A stretch of 54,624 bases of DNA. Origin: JAICKM01 sp035693165 (GTDB taxonomy: Bacteria > Chloroflexota > Chloroflexia > QHBQ01 > JAICKM01). The position numbers and the translations under genes are program-made. The notes beneath the pieces are model-generated. The model saw only the letters and a program-made list of their open reading frames with translations, searched no databases and had not been told where the DNA came from. The stretch lies in the NCBI GenBank assembly GCA_035693165.1, contig DASSGZ010000200.1:1-54624 (forward strand), read 5' to 3'. Of the stretch, positions 15,508 through 23,830 are shown piece after piece; position 1 is the first letter of the stretch; each line of letters opens with the position of its first letter.

Positions 15508-16674
15508 TCAGCCCTGCGCCGCCCCCGCTTCCACCCAGGCGTCGCTGACGTGCGCGGCGCCGGAGCGCTTGATGCGATAGGCTACCTCGCGCGCCTGCCG
15601 TCCGATGAGAAAGAGGCTGCCGAGCAAGTCGTGGTAGTAGAGGCCCACGAAGTAGAGGTTGGGCACCTGCGGCGCAGCCTGGATGTCGAGTTGCGGCTTC
15701 TTGGCCTCGGGGATGGCGATGTAGGGGGCCAGGTACTCCAGCGCGGCGCGGAAGCCGGTCGCCAGGATCACGGCGTCGAAGGCTTCCTGCTTGCCGTCGG
15801 CGAACTCCACACCGTCGGGCGTGAAGCGCTTGACCCCGCGCGCCACCTGCACCCGGCCCTTGCGGATCAGGTCGAGGATCTCCAGGCCGATGACCGGGAA
15901 CTCGTCCGCCGGGCCGACCGGCAGGCCGAGCTTGCGCATGGTGCGCATGCGGTTCCAGCTTAGCGCGGTGCGCACCGCGCGGATGGCGCGCGGCGGCAGG
16001 TAGCTGAGCGGCACCGCCCAGTCGCTCATCGGCACGCCCAGGAGCCGGCGCGGCACCATGGCGATGCCGCTGCGCACCGACAGCGTCACCTGGGCCGCCT
16101 TGGTCGTCAGGTCGCGGGCGATCTCGGCGCCCGAATTGCCCATGCCGACGACCAGCACCCGCTGCCCGGCGAACGGCGCGGCGTTGTGGTACTCCGACGA
16201 ATGCACCAGCTTGCCACGGTAGGTGTCGATGCCGGGGATTGGCGGCGTGTGGGGGTGGGCGGCGATGCCTGTAGCGGCGACCAGCACCGGCGCCTCCCAG
16301 ATCGTGTCCGCCGTGTAGACGTGCCAGCCGGTGTCCGTATGCTCGGCCCGTTCGACGCGCTGGCCCGTGCTGATGGTCAGGTTGAAGCGCCGGGCGTAGG
16401 CGCGCAGGTATTGCAGGAACGCGGCGCGCGGCACGAACACCGGGTAGCCGCGCGGCAGGCGGTAGCCGGGCAGGCCGGAGATGAGCCGCCCCGTGTGCAG
16501 GTGCAGGGCGTCGTAATGGCGGCTCCAGCTATAGCCCACCTCGGGCCCGGCCTCCAGAATGCGCGAGGCGATGCCCACGTGTTGCAGCATGGCCGCGGTT
16601 GCCAGCCCCGCCGGCCCGGCTCCCACAATCAACACCGGCTCTTTGCGCACGAGCGGGCGCGTGTCCTCATCCAT
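15508..16674 (-). CDS. FAD/NADPH-dependent flavin monooxygenase
   Basis: 388 aa. The FAD-binding Rossmann motif 'VLIVGAGPAGLATAAML' is near the N-terminus. A second, NADPH-binding motif 'VLVVGMGNSGAEIARDL' is near residue 170, and the 'ILATGFR' motif near 315. These are the marks of class B flavin monooxygenases (FMO/YUCCA/CzcO-like), which hydroxylate or oxidise with O2. ATG 16674 is preferred over GTG 16677 because AAGGAG lies 6 nt before it. The start overlaps the end of the glycosyltransferase gene by 8 nt. Last of a four-gene overlapping operon; substrate unknown. Confidence 0.93.
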   Translation of the reverse strand: MDEDTRPLVRKEPVLIVGAGPAGLATAAMLQHVGIASRILEAGPEVGYSWSRHYDALHLHTGRLISGLPGYRLPRGYPVFVPRAAFLQYLRAYARRFNLTISTGQRVERAEHTDTGWHVYTADTIWEAPVLVAATGIAAHPHTPPIPGIDTYRGKLVHSSEYHNAAPFAGQRVLVVGMGNSGAEIARDLTTKAAQVTLSVRSGIAMVPRRLLGVPMSDWAVPLSYLPPRAIRAVRTALSWNRMRTMRKLGLPVGPADEFPVIGLEILDLIRKGRVQVARGVKRFTPDGVEFADGKQEAFDAVILATGFRAALEYLAPYIAIPEAKKPQLDIQAAPQVPNLYFVGLYYHDLLGSLFLIGRQAREVAYRIKRSGAAHVSDAWVEAGAAQG

Positions 16675-17683
16675 CACAATCTCCTTCTTCCGGTAACGGG
16701 GCGGCGGTGCGCCCGATCCAGGCGGCCAGCAACGCGGGGCGCGCCGCCGGGTCGCCCAACAGGCGGCGGCGCGCCGGGAGCAGGCGCGGCCAGGTCAGCA
16801 GCCCGGCGATCATGCCGCGCAGGCGGGCACGAGCCGCCGGTTCGCGCATGTGGCGCAGAGCTTCCGTGGCGAAGCCGATCTGCGCGGCGAGGATGGCACC
16901 CGCGTTGCGGAGTAACACCGGGCCGGGCAGATCCTTTGCCAGCAGATACAGGAAGTTGCGCCCGCAGTAGTACGAGGCCAGCACCCCGCCCCCTGTCGCA
17001 CTGAGCATATGGCGTACCCGCGCGGTGGGCACGTAGATGCCCCGGTAGCCGCGCAAGCGGGCGCGCAGGTTCAGGTCCACATCCTCGCAGTACATGGTCA
17101 GCGCCGGGTCGAAGACCGGGGGCAGGGGCGCGTCGGGCGCGGGCGCGCCGCTGAGGTCGGCCAGCATCGCGCGCCGGTAGAGCGCCGCCGCTGCACAGGC
17201 GCCGAACACCTCTTCCTCGCGGTCATACTGCCCCGTGTCGGCCTGCCAGACGCCGCGGCTGTTGGGCACGCCGTCGCGCCCGTAGTAGTCGCCCGCCGAG
17301 TGGAAGCGCCCCGGATCATCGTAGAGCACCAGCCGCGAGGCCGCGAACCCCGCCCAGGGGTGGCGGTCCAGCGCGGCGACCAGTTCGGCCAGCCAGGTGG
17401 GGTCGGGCACGGCGTCGTTGTTCAGCAGGGCCAGTAGTTGCCCGCGCGCCGCGTGCAGCCCGGTGTTGGCCGCGCCCACGAACCGGCGGTTGCGCCGCAG
17501 CCGCAAAAAGCGCACTTCCGGGTAGGTGGCTACCACGGCGGGCGTCGCGTCGGTGCTGTGGTCGTCCACGACCAGGATCTCGAAGTCGCGGAAGGTCTGG
17601 GCGCGCAGGGCGTCGAGGCAGGCGGGCAGCAGCGCCGCCCCGTTGTACGACGGGATGCAGACGGAGACGCGCGGCGCGCTCAG
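16667..17683 (-). CDS. Family 2 glycosyltransferase (WbbL/RfbF-like), likely CTG start
   Basis: 338 aa if begun at CTG 17683. The conserved N-terminal strand 'SAPRVSVCIPSYNGAALLPA' lies upstream of the first GTG (17569), so a GTG start would delete the nucleotide-binding fold. No in-frame ATG, GTG or TTG exists further up to at least 17820. CTG overlaps the MreB-like stop (CTGA) and has GGGAGG 7 nt upstream. Family motifs: 'VVDDHSTD', 'LLNNDAVPDP' (metal-binding Asp), and a 'YCEDVDLNLR' ED motif. A C-terminal helical segment may associate with the membrane. With rmlD alongside, transfer of rhamnose or a related deoxysugar is plausible. Confidence 0.87.
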   Translation of the reverse strand: MSAPRVSVCIPSYNGAALLPACLDALRAQTFRDFEILVVDDHSTDATPAVVATYPEVRFLRLRRNRRFVGAANTGLHAARGQLLALLNNDAVPDPTWLAELVAALDRHPWAGFAASRLVLYDDPGRFHSAGDYYGRDGVPNSRGVWQADTGQYDREEEVFGACAAAALYRRAMLADLSGAPAPDAPLPPVFDPALTMYCEDVDLNLRARLRGYRGIYVPTARVRHMLSATGGGVLASYYCGRNFLYLLAKDLPGPVLLRNAGAILAAQIGFATEALRHMREPAARARLRGMIAGLLTWPRLLPARRRLLGDPAARPALLAAWIGRTAAPLPEEGDCDG

Positions 17684-18792
17684 GGGGTGGCCTCCCAGGG
17701 CGGCGGCCAGGGCCAGGCCAGGGTCCAGGTGGCCCGGTCGTGCCCTAGTTCGAGCAGGCCGCGCAGCGTGGCGCCCGCCGGGCCGGCAGCCAGCCTGACG
17801 GGGAGATCGAGCGCGCGGCTCAGGGCCTCGGCGAGGCCCGGCACCTGGGCGGCCCCGCCCGTGAGGGTCAGGCCGTCGCGGCGCACCACTTCGCGCGTGG
17901 GTGCGTCCAGGTCTTCCCAGAACCAGGCCAGGCGCTCGACCAGGACGCGCGTCGCTTCGTTGAGGCCCGCGCTCACGTCTTCGGTGCGGAACTCGGGCAG
18001 GCCGGATCGATTATGGGGGTTGGGTGGCACCTCGCCGAAAGCCCCGCCCGCGCTCACGGCCACGCGCGTGCCCTCCACCACCTGCGCCGCCTGGTCGAGC
18101 GTGCCGAACTCGCGGCGGGCTTCCTCGGCCATGGCCGGGGTGATGCTGATGCCGCGGCGGCGCACGGCGCGGACGACGGCCCGGTTGAACCAGTCGCCGC
18201 CGAGCGGCCAACTGCCCGCGATCTGGATGCGCCCGCCCGCCAGCACGGCGATCTCGGCCCGCCCGGCGCCGATGTCGCACACGGCGTGCGGCCGCGCGCC
18301 GCGGATCGGCAACTCAGCCCCCACGGCGGCGGCCAGCGTGGCGGGCACGGCCAGCGCCGTCCCGATCCCGGCATATTGCAGCACGTCCTGCGTAATCTGC
18401 CGGTCGGCATCGGTGGCCGGGGCGGGCAGGGTATAGAGCGCGCGCGGGCGCCGGGCCAGGCGGCGCAGGGCGCGCTCGCCCCCCAGCGCCTCGTGCAGCG
18501 CGGCGCGCACCAGAGCCACGGCCGGATCGAACGCGGCCACCAGGCCGTCGCGCCAGGGCGGCACCAGCTCGACCCCCGTGGGCAGGGTGCCGCGGGCGAT
18601 GGCCGCAGCCTGCGCACCCACCGCGACCACGCTGTGCCGCTGCGGGTCGACCAGCGTCACGGCGGGCAGGACGATCACATCCTCGCCGTCCGCCGCGGGG
18701 CCTTGATACTTGCCGGGCACGATCCGCGCGAGGCGCAGCGTGCTGGTGCCCAGATCGAGAACAAGATCGCGTCCGGTTCCATTCGTCGCCAT
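17680..18792 (-). CDS. MreB-like actin-fold ATPase
   Basis: 370 aa from MATNGTGRD. The longer frame overlaps rmlD and is not used. Phosphate-1 'DLVLDLGTSTLRLARI', phosphate-2 'AVCDIGAGRAEIAVLAGG' followed by 'LGGDWFNRAVVRA', and adenosine motif 'LTLTGGAAQVPGLAEAL' match the MreB/Mbl layout, including the 'VGAQA...PPWRDGLVAAFD' segment. It diverges from canonical MreB: the usual catalytic-Glu region reads 'LPAPATDADRQIT', and the length is slightly greater. It has no mreC/mreD neighbours; it sits 2 nt after rmlD and overlaps a glycosyltransferase. A scaffold for surface-polymer synthesis is inferred. Confidence 0.82.
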   Translation of the reverse strand: MATNGTGRDLVLDLGTSTLRLARIVPGKYQGPAADGEDVIVLPAVTLVDPQRHSVVAVGAQAAAIARGTLPTGVELVPPWRDGLVAAFDPAVALVRAALHEALGGERALRRLARRPRALYTLPAPATDADRQITQDVLQYAGIGTALAVPATLAAAVGAELPIRGARPHAVCDIGAGRAEIAVLAGGRIQIAGSWPLGGDWFNRAVVRAVRRRGISITPAMAEEARREFGTLDQAAQVVEGTRVAVSAGGAFGEVPPNPHNRSGLPEFRTEDVSAGLNEATRVLVERLAWFWEDLDAPTREVVRRDGLTLTGGAAQVPGLAEALSRALDLPVRLAAGPAGATLRGLLELGHDRATWTLAWPWPPPWEATP

Positions 18793-18794
18793 GG

Positions 18795-19655
18795 CTAGAC
18801 CTGCAAGCTGGGGGTAGTGGCGATATAATCGGCCAGCGCGGCTTCCCACGAGCGCAGACGGATCCCGTCCGCCGCCGCGACCGTATTCGCCAGGGTGGAG
18901 TAGGGGGGCACCGGTGCCGGGCGCTGGAACGTGGTCAGCGGCACCGGCGTGAGCGGAACACTGCCGCGCCCGGTCAGTTCCATGATCCGCTGGGTGTAGG
19001 CGTAGCGCGAGCACTCGCCCTCGTTGACCAGGTGATACCAGCCGTAGGCGGGGTGCGGGCGGCTCACCAGTTCCAGGATCGCGGCGGCCATGTCCTCGGC
19101 ATAGGTCGGCGTGGCGACCTCGTCGTCGACCACGCTGAGCGCGCCCCGCGCGTCGGCGGCCTGGGTGATCTTGTGGATGAAGTGGTTGCCTGTGCGCCCG
19201 TAGAGCCAGGAGACGCGGGCGATATAGAACTTTTGCAGCAGGTGTTCGACGTATCGCTCGCCCGCCGCCTTCGACTTGCCGTACACGCCGAGCGGGCTGC
19301 GCGGGTGCCATTCGTCGTAGGGCGCCGTCGCGGTGCCGTCGAAGACGACATTGGTGCTGACGTAGAGCAGCGCCGCGCCGGTCTGCGCGCAGGACAGGGC
19401 CACGTTGCGCGTGCCCAGGCCATTGATCGTGTAGGCCAGGTCGGGATTGCGCTCGCAGCCATCCACGTCGGTGTACGCCGCCGGGTGCAGCACCACGTCG
19501 GGGCCGAACTCGCCGAGGGCGCGGTCGAGCGCGGCCCGGTCGATCAGATCGTGCTCGGGCCGGTTGAGCGGCAGCACGCTATGCCCGGCGGCGCGCGCCT
19601 GGCGGTCGAGGGTGGCGCCCAGGGTGCCGCGCGTGCCCGTAATCGCAATACGCAT
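18795..19655 (-). CDS. rmlD: dTDP-4-dehydrorhamnose reductase-like protein
   Basis: 286 aa starting at MRIAITGTRG with AAGGAG 4 nt upstream. NAD(P)-binding 'GTRGTLG', 'AAYTDVDGCE', 'YVSTNVVFDG' and the catalytic YGKSK (Tyr-x3-Lys) identify an extended short-chain dehydrogenase of the RmlD family. 'RVSWLYG' and 'TPTYAEDMA' are also typical. It reduces the 4-keto group of dTDP-6-deoxy-lyxo-4-hexulose to give dTDP-L-rhamnose. No rmlA/B/C occurs in the window, so the reductase may act in another dTDP-sugar route. First gene of an overlapping operon; its promoter is at 19899-19928. Confidence 0.88.
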   Translation of the reverse strand: MRIAITGTRGTLGATLDRQARAAGHSVLPLNRPEHDLIDRAALDRALGEFGPDVVLHPAAYTDVDGCERNPDLAYTINGLGTRNVALSCAQTGAALLYVSTNVVFDGTATAPYDEWHPRSPLGVYGKSKAAGERYVEHLLQKFYIARVSWLYGRTGNHFIHKITQAADARGALSVVDDEVATPTYAEDMAAAILELVSRPHPAYGWYHLVNEGECSRYAYTQRIMELTGRGSVPLTPVPLTTFQRPAPVPPYSTLANTVAAADGIRLRSWEAALADYIATTPSLQV

Positions 19656-19898
19656 AGATCTCCTTACCCGGCAAACAACGTCAATAGGCGCCCCGTGCGG
19701 CCGGTGTCCGTACCGGCCTGGGGCAGGGGAAGCACATCCCGCGCCCGCCCGATCCCGGAGCGGCGCGCGCAAGCGGGGGCATCTGCCGCCATGCGGCGGC
19801 GCTGGCTGTGGTACAATGGCGCGGCGCCTGGCCCAACCCGCCGGCGCCGGCTCGCCGTTGCCGTCCGTGCGGCCGAGGGGAGCGGTCCTACTGGGCGC

Positions 19899-19928
19899 AG
19901 TGTACCATATCGGTCGGGTGCCGGTCAA
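19899..19928 (-). promoter_or_regulatory. Sigma-70 promoter of the rmlD operon
   Basis: Minus strand: TTGACC (19928-19923), 18 bp, TACACT (19904-19899). The leader is about 235 nt and GC-rich; it includes a GGCCGGT..ACCGGCC palindrome near 19699-19715. Confidence 0.7.
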
Positions 19929-19936
19929 CCGCGCGC

Positions 19937-19956
19937 CCGGAGGCTCAAGCCTCCGG
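19937..19956. repeat. CCGGAGGCT palindrome
   Basis: A perfect 9-bp stem CCGGAGGCT / AGCCTCCGG with a 2-nt centre. It resembles a dispersed extragenic palindrome rather than a terminator, as no T-run flanks it. Confidence 0.5.
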
Positions 19957-20062
19957 CTAGCGTTACGAAAGCCGCCGCGGCGGCCTCACCGCGAATCCGC
20001 GTAGCAAAAGCCTGCGGAACCCGTATCCTGCGTGGAACGTTAAGTGATATAGAGGTGGTACT

Positions 20063-20110
20063 ATGTCCACCGTCCTTTGCATATACAGGAAAGGGTCACC
20101 TTTGCCATGA
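20063..20110 (+). CDS. 15-codon leader ORF coupled to the lipoprotein gene
   Basis: ATG 20063 follows AGAGGTGG and encodes MSTVLCIYRKGSPLP. Its TGA overlaps the ATG of the next gene (ATGA at 20107-20110). The downstream ATG has only a poor ribosome site of its own. Translational coupling is therefore likely. Confidence 0.55.
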   Translation: MSTVLCIYRKGSPLP

Positions 20111-21579
20111 TTCGCGGCTCACACGCGCCCCGCCGTAAGGCCCTGGCGCTGTCCTACGCATTATTTGCGGCGCTGCTGCCCGCCCTCTGGGGCTGTGGCG
20201 GCGAGGTTGTGCCGAGTCCCACGGCCACGCCCGTAACTGTTGCGCCGACGGCCACTGCCGAACCGCCGACGCAGGCGCCGGCCACGAGCGTGCCCGCGCC
20301 TCCGGCCACGGCGACCACGGCGCCCGCCGCGCCCACTGATACGACGGTGCCGCCTTCGGACACGCCGTTCCCGCAGTTGCCCACGGTGACAACCGCCCCG
20401 CCGACGGCGACCAGTGCGCCCGCCGGCACGCCGGTGCCGCCGAGCGACACGCCGGTGCCCGTGCCGCCGAGCGACACGCCGGTGCCCGTGCCGCCGAGCA
20501 ATACGCCCGCCCCGGCCGCCACGCCGACTTCCGCCCCCGTTGCCAAGGGCGGGATCGTCTTCGTGCTGGACAAGACTCTGGCCGTGGTCAACCCCGACGG
20601 TTCGGGCCTGCGCCGCCTGGGCATCTCCGGCGACCTGACCGGCCCGCGCTGGTCGCCCGATAAGTCGCGCATCGCCTACCTGCTCGGCTACGGCCCCGCC
20701 GCCGACCTCTGGGTCGTGAACAGCGACGGCAGCGGCGCGCGCCGGCTGACCAGCACGCCCAATATCGGCGAGGCCGACCCGCGCTGGGCGCCCGACGGCC
20801 GCACGCTGGCCTACACCCGCACTGCCGACGGCAACCGCGACGGGCAGATCGATACGCGGGACAGCAGCGAAGTCTGGCTGGTGGGCGCCGATGGATCCAA
20901 TCCACGCCGCCTCGCCGATGGCATGGACCCGGCGTGGGCGCCCGACGGCCAGCGCCTGGCCTTCGCCACCAACGGCCGCCGCGACAGCCAGGACCCCTAC
21001 GGCGCCGACAACACCATCGACATGATCAACGCCCAGGGCCAGAACCGCTGGAGCCCGATCAAGATCAAAGATGTCCCGCAGGATACCAGCCTGGTCAACC
21101 CCGCCGCCCAGTTCAACGCGGGCACCAATTTCCTGCGTTACCCGGACTGGGCACCCAGCAACCACGCCATCGCCTTCATGGGCATCGGCCACAGCGGGCT
21201 GATCGTCACGGCCACCGACAAGGGCCAGAATATCACCCTGCGTGACTTCGACTACGAAGGTGGCTATGGCCGCGTGGCCTGGTCGCCCGACGGCGCGAAG
21301 CTGCTCTACCAGGTGCTGCCGCCCAGCGGCATCAACCAGCTTGCCGTGTTGCGCCTCAGCGACCGCCAGCGATTCGGGTTCGGCTCGTCCAAAGAGGGCA
21401 CTGTCGCCCAGGGCGGCACCTGGGGGCCCGACAGCGCGCGCATCGCCTACATCCAGGGGGGCGAGAGCAGCAACCCCGCGGTGAACCCGGCGGGCGCGCT
21501 CGTGGTGGGCCGGCTCGACAACCCGGCCAGCCCGCAGCTCCTCGTCCCGCAAGGCGCCGCCGACCCCGACTGGCGGTAG
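20107..21579 (+). CDS. Lipoprotein with TolB/PD40-type beta-propeller
   Basis: 490 aa from MIRGSHAPRR. The signal peptide ends in a lipobox 'LPALWGC' (Cys about residue 30). A Pro/Thr/Ser-rich linker (about 35-150), containing a 9-residue tandem repeat PPSDTPVPV, carries the domain away from the membrane. Residues 155-490 hold WD40-like PD40 blades: 'GPRWSPDKSRIAYL', 'DPRWAPDGRTLAYT', 'DPAWAPDGQRLAFA', 'RVAWSPDGAKLLYQ'. 'DGNRDGQIDTRDSSE' looks like a calcium-binding loop. TolB-like propellers mostly bind proteins or ligands; function unknown. It is followed by two hairpins. Confidence 0.9.
   Translation: MIRGSHAPRRKALALSYALFAALLPALWGCGGEVVPSPTATPVTVAPTATAEPPTQAPATSVPAPPATATTAPAAPTDTTVPPSDTPFPQLPTVTTAPPTATSAPAGTPVPPSDTPVPVPPSDTPVPVPPSNTPAPAATPTSAPVAKGGIVFVLDKTLAVVNPDGSGLRRLGISGDLTGPRWSPDKSRIAYLLGYGPAADLWVVNSDGSGARRLTSTPNIGEADPRWAPDGRTLAYTRTADGNRDGQIDTRDSSEVWLVGADGSNPRRLADGMDPAWAPDGQRLAFATNGRRDSQDPYGADNTIDMINAQGQNRWSPIKIKDVPQDTSLVNPAAQFNAGTNFLRYPDWAPSNHAIAFMGIGHSGLIVTATDKGQNITLRDFDYEGGYGRVAWSPDGAKLLYQVLPPSGINQLAVLRLSDRQRFGFGSSKEGTVAQGGTWGPDSARIAYIQGGESSNPAVNPAGALVVGRLDNPASPQLLVPQGAADPDWR
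20434..20508 (+). repeat. 27-bp tandem repeat in the lipoprotein linker
   Basis: Units at 20434-20460 and 20461-20487 are identical, and a third is partial to 20508. Each encodes VPPSDTPVP. Such repeats can change linker length by slippage. Confidence 0.85.
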
Positions 21580-21582
21580 GGG

Positions 21583-21599
21583 CGCGATCTGGGATCGCG
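21583..21599. repeat. GGGGCGCGATC palindrome directly after the lipoprotein stop
   Basis: CGCGATC and GATCGCG pair around a 3-nt loop, preceded by TAGGGG, another short dispersed-palindrome style. Confidence 0.45.
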
Positions 21600-21601
21600 T
21601 T

Positions 21602-21639
21602 CAGGGCGGCATGCCGTATCACAGCGGTATGCCGCCCTG
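21602..21639 (+). terminator. Long hairpin, probable terminator of the lipoprotein gene
   Basis: A 15-bp stem (CAGGGCGGCATGCCG with CGGTATGCCGCCCTG, one G-T pair), an 8-nt loop, then TCTCGTTAT, which is a weak U-tract. Confidence 0.6.
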
Positions 21640-21697
21640 TCTCGTTATAGCGGCACCCTGCATTGCCATGCCGGCCATATCGCCCGGAGTTGCGCTG

Positions 21698-22615
21698 ATG
21701 AAACCAATCCTAGTCTCCGGCCTGATCAACGTCGAAGTGACCTTGCAGGTCGAGGGCTTTCCCATCGCCTATACGCCCGTGCGCTACCCGTTCTTCGGCG
21801 TGAGCAGCGCCGTGGCGGGCGTTGGCTACAACGTCGCGAAGGCGCTAGCGACGTTGGGTGATGCGGTGCGCTTTGCGTCGATCACCGGGCAGGACCTGGC
21901 GGGCGGGCAGGTGTTGGCCGCGCTGGACGAGGCCGGGATCAGCCGGGAGTTTGTCGTGACCGGGGTGCGGCAAACGCCCCAGTCGGTTATCCTGTACGAC
22001 CGGGAAGGCAGGCGGCAGATCAACGTCGATCTCAAGGACATGCAGGAGCAGGTCTATCCGCCGGAGGGCTTTGCGGCGGCGCTGGCCGGCTGCGACCTGG
22101 CGATCCTCGGCAACATCAACTTCGCCCGCCCGTTCCTGGCCGCGGCGCGTGCCGCGGGCACCCGCATCGCCACCGACGTGCACGCCATCGCCGACCTGGA
22201 CGACGCCTACAACCGCGACTTCATGGCTCAGGCCGATATCCTGTTCATGAGCCATGAGCGGCTGCCGGTCGCGCCCGAAGAATGGGTCGATGCGGTGCTG
22301 GCGCGCTATGGGCCGGAGATCGTGGTGGTGGGCCTGGGCGCGGCGGGCGCGCTGCTGGCCGTGCGCGCCGGCGGCTTCCGGGGCCGGTTCGCCGCCGTGC
22401 CCACCCGGCCCGTCGCAAACACGATCGGGGCGGGCGACGCGCTCTTCTCGGCCTTCGTCCACTTCTACAACCGCGCCCCCGATCCCTACCAGGCGCTACA
22501 GAAGGCGCTCGTCTTCGCCTCCTACAAGATCGGCGAGTCGGGCGCGGCATCCGGCTTCCTGACCGCGCCGCAACTGGACGCGCTTTACGCCGAAGTGGCG
22601 CACGGGCAACCATAA
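21698..22615 (+). CDS. PfkB-family carbohydrate/nucleoside kinase
   Basis: 305 aa from MKPILVSGLINVE; a CGGAG lies 8-9 nt upstream and the longer frame to 21611 has no site. Ribokinase fold: 'GVGYNVAKALATLG' near the N-terminus, 'VILYDREGRRQINVDL', and the C-terminal signature 'ANTIGAGDALFSAFVHFY' with the catalytic Asp in GAGD. It phosphorylates a sugar or nucleoside with ATP; the substrate is not predictable. It is monocistronic between a terminator and the dprA promoter. Confidence 0.92.
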   Translation: MKPILVSGLINVEVTLQVEGFPIAYTPVRYPFFGVSSAVAGVGYNVAKALATLGDAVRFASITGQDLAGGQVLAALDEAGISREFVVTGVRQTPQSVILYDREGRRQINVDLKDMQEQVYPPEGFAAALAGCDLAILGNINFARPFLAAARAAGTRIATDVHAIADLDDAYNRDFMAQADILFMSHERLPVAPEEWVDAVLARYGPEIVVVGLGAAGALLAVRAGGFRGRFAAVPTRPVANTIGAGDALFSAFVHFYNRAPDPYQALQKALVFASYKIGESGAASGFLTAPQLDALYAEVAHGQP

Positions 22616-22644
22616 GTACCCTCAGCAAGTGCGATTTTGCGCGC

Positions 22645-22673
22645 TTGCCCCCATGGGCGCAACGTGATACACT
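22645..22673 (+). promoter_or_regulatory. Promoter giving a leaderless dprA transcript
   Basis: TTGCCC (22645-22650), 17 bp, TACACT (22668-22673), with an extended TG at 22665-22666. The expected start base is about 22680, which is the G of the dprA GTG codon. Confidence 0.7.
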
Positions 22674-22679
22674 AGCGCC

Positions 22680-23777
22680 GTGAACGACCCCACCGACGAT
22701 TACTACATCGGCTTTAATCTGGTCAAGGGCCTCGGCCCGGTGCGGCTGCGCCGGCTGCTCGACACGTTCGACGACGTGGGCGCCGCCTGGCGCGCATCTC
22801 CCGGCGCCCTCATGGCCGCCGGGCTGGACGCTAAGGTCATCGAGAACCTGCTGGCGACTCGCCGCGACTTCGACGCGGCGGCGATCCGCGCCCGGTTGGA
22901 CAGCCTGGGCGCCGGGGTGCTGACCTGGGCCAGCCCCGGCTATCCCGACCGGCTACGCCAGGTCGAGAACGCGCCGCCGGTGCTCTATGTGCTGGGCGAA
23001 CTCACACCCGCCGACGATTGGGCCATCGGCGTGGTCGGCACCCGCCAGGTCACATCCTATGGCCGCGAAGTCACGGCCCGCCTCGCCGCCGACCTGGCCC
23101 GCAGCAAGGTCACGGTGGTGAGCGGGCTGGCGCGCGGCGTGGACACCCTGGCCCACAGCGCGGCGCTCGACGCGGGCGGGCGCACCGTGGCTGTGCTCGG
23201 CTCGGGTCTGGACCAGATGTACCCCGCCGAGAATCGCACCCTGGCCCGGCGCATCGCCGACGGGCGCGGCGCGGTGATCACCGATTATCCGCTGGGCACC
23301 CGCCCAGACGCGGTCAATTTCCCGCCGCGCAACCGCATCATCTCCGGCCTCAGCCTGGGCGTGCTCATCGTGGAGGCCGGCCCCGGCAGCGGTGCCCTGA
23401 TCACCCACCGCTTCGCCCTGGAGCAAGGGCGCGAGGTCTTCGCCGTGCCCGGTTCGATCTTCAACGTGCAAAGTCAGGGCACCAACGATCTGCTCAAGCA
23501 AGGGGCCAAGTGCGTGACGCGGGTGGAAGACATCCTCGAAGAGCTAAAGATGGGCCTGGTGGCCGAGCATGTGCAGGCGGTCCTGGCCCTGCCCGAAGAC
23601 CCCACCGAGCGCACGCTGCTGGCCTGGCTGCAACGCGATGCCGAGCCGCAGCATATCGACGCCATCGTGCGCGGCTGCAACCTGCCGGCCTATGTCGTCA
23701 GCAGCACCCTGACCATGATGGAACTCAAGGGCCTGGTGCGCCAGGTCGGGGCGTTGCAGTACGTGCCGGTGCGCTGA
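22680..23777 (+). CDS. dprA: DNA-processing protein DprA
   Basis: 365 aa from GTG. An N-terminal HhH/SAM-like region (1-90) precedes the Rossmann domain (about 100-290) with 'AIGVVGTRQVTSYGREV', 'VSGLARGVDTLAHSAALDAG', 'VLGSGLD', 'PPRNRIISGLSLGVLIVEAG', 'GSGALITHRFALEQGREVFA' and 'GTNDLLKQGAK', all family hallmarks. A C-terminal winged helix (about 300-365) completes it. DprA binds incoming single-stranded DNA and loads RecA in natural transformation. No other com genes are in the window. No Shine-Dalgarno is present, in line with leaderless translation. Confidence 0.97.
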   Translation: MNDPTDDYYIGFNLVKGLGPVRLRRLLDTFDDVGAAWRASPGALMAAGLDAKVIENLLATRRDFDAAAIRARLDSLGAGVLTWASPGYPDRLRQVENAPPVLYVLGELTPADDWAIGVVGTRQVTSYGREVTARLAADLARSKVTVVSGLARGVDTLAHSAALDAGGRTVAVLGSGLDQMYPAENRTLARRIADGRGAVITDYPLGTRPDAVNFPPRNRIISGLSLGVLIVEAGPGSGALITHRFALEQGREVFAVPGSIFNVQSQGTNDLLKQGAKCVTRVEDILEELKMGLVAEHVQAVLALPEDPTERTLLAWLQRDAEPQHIDAIVRGCNLPAYVVSSTLTMMELKGLVRQVGALQYVPVR

Positions 23778-23830
23778 GGGCGTCCGGGCGCTCGCGCGGG
23801 CTGATATCGGTTCATCTACGCTGATTCTGC

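Noticed and set aside
18793..19311. N-terminal extension of the MreB-like gene
   Set aside because: It would overlap rmlD in another frame and adds no family sequence. ATG 18792 starts exactly before the phosphate-1 motif.
19812..19817. Plus-strand promoter (TACAAT) upstream of the lipoprotein gene
   Set aside because: No -35 at 16-18 bp and about 250 nt from the nearest plus-strand gene.
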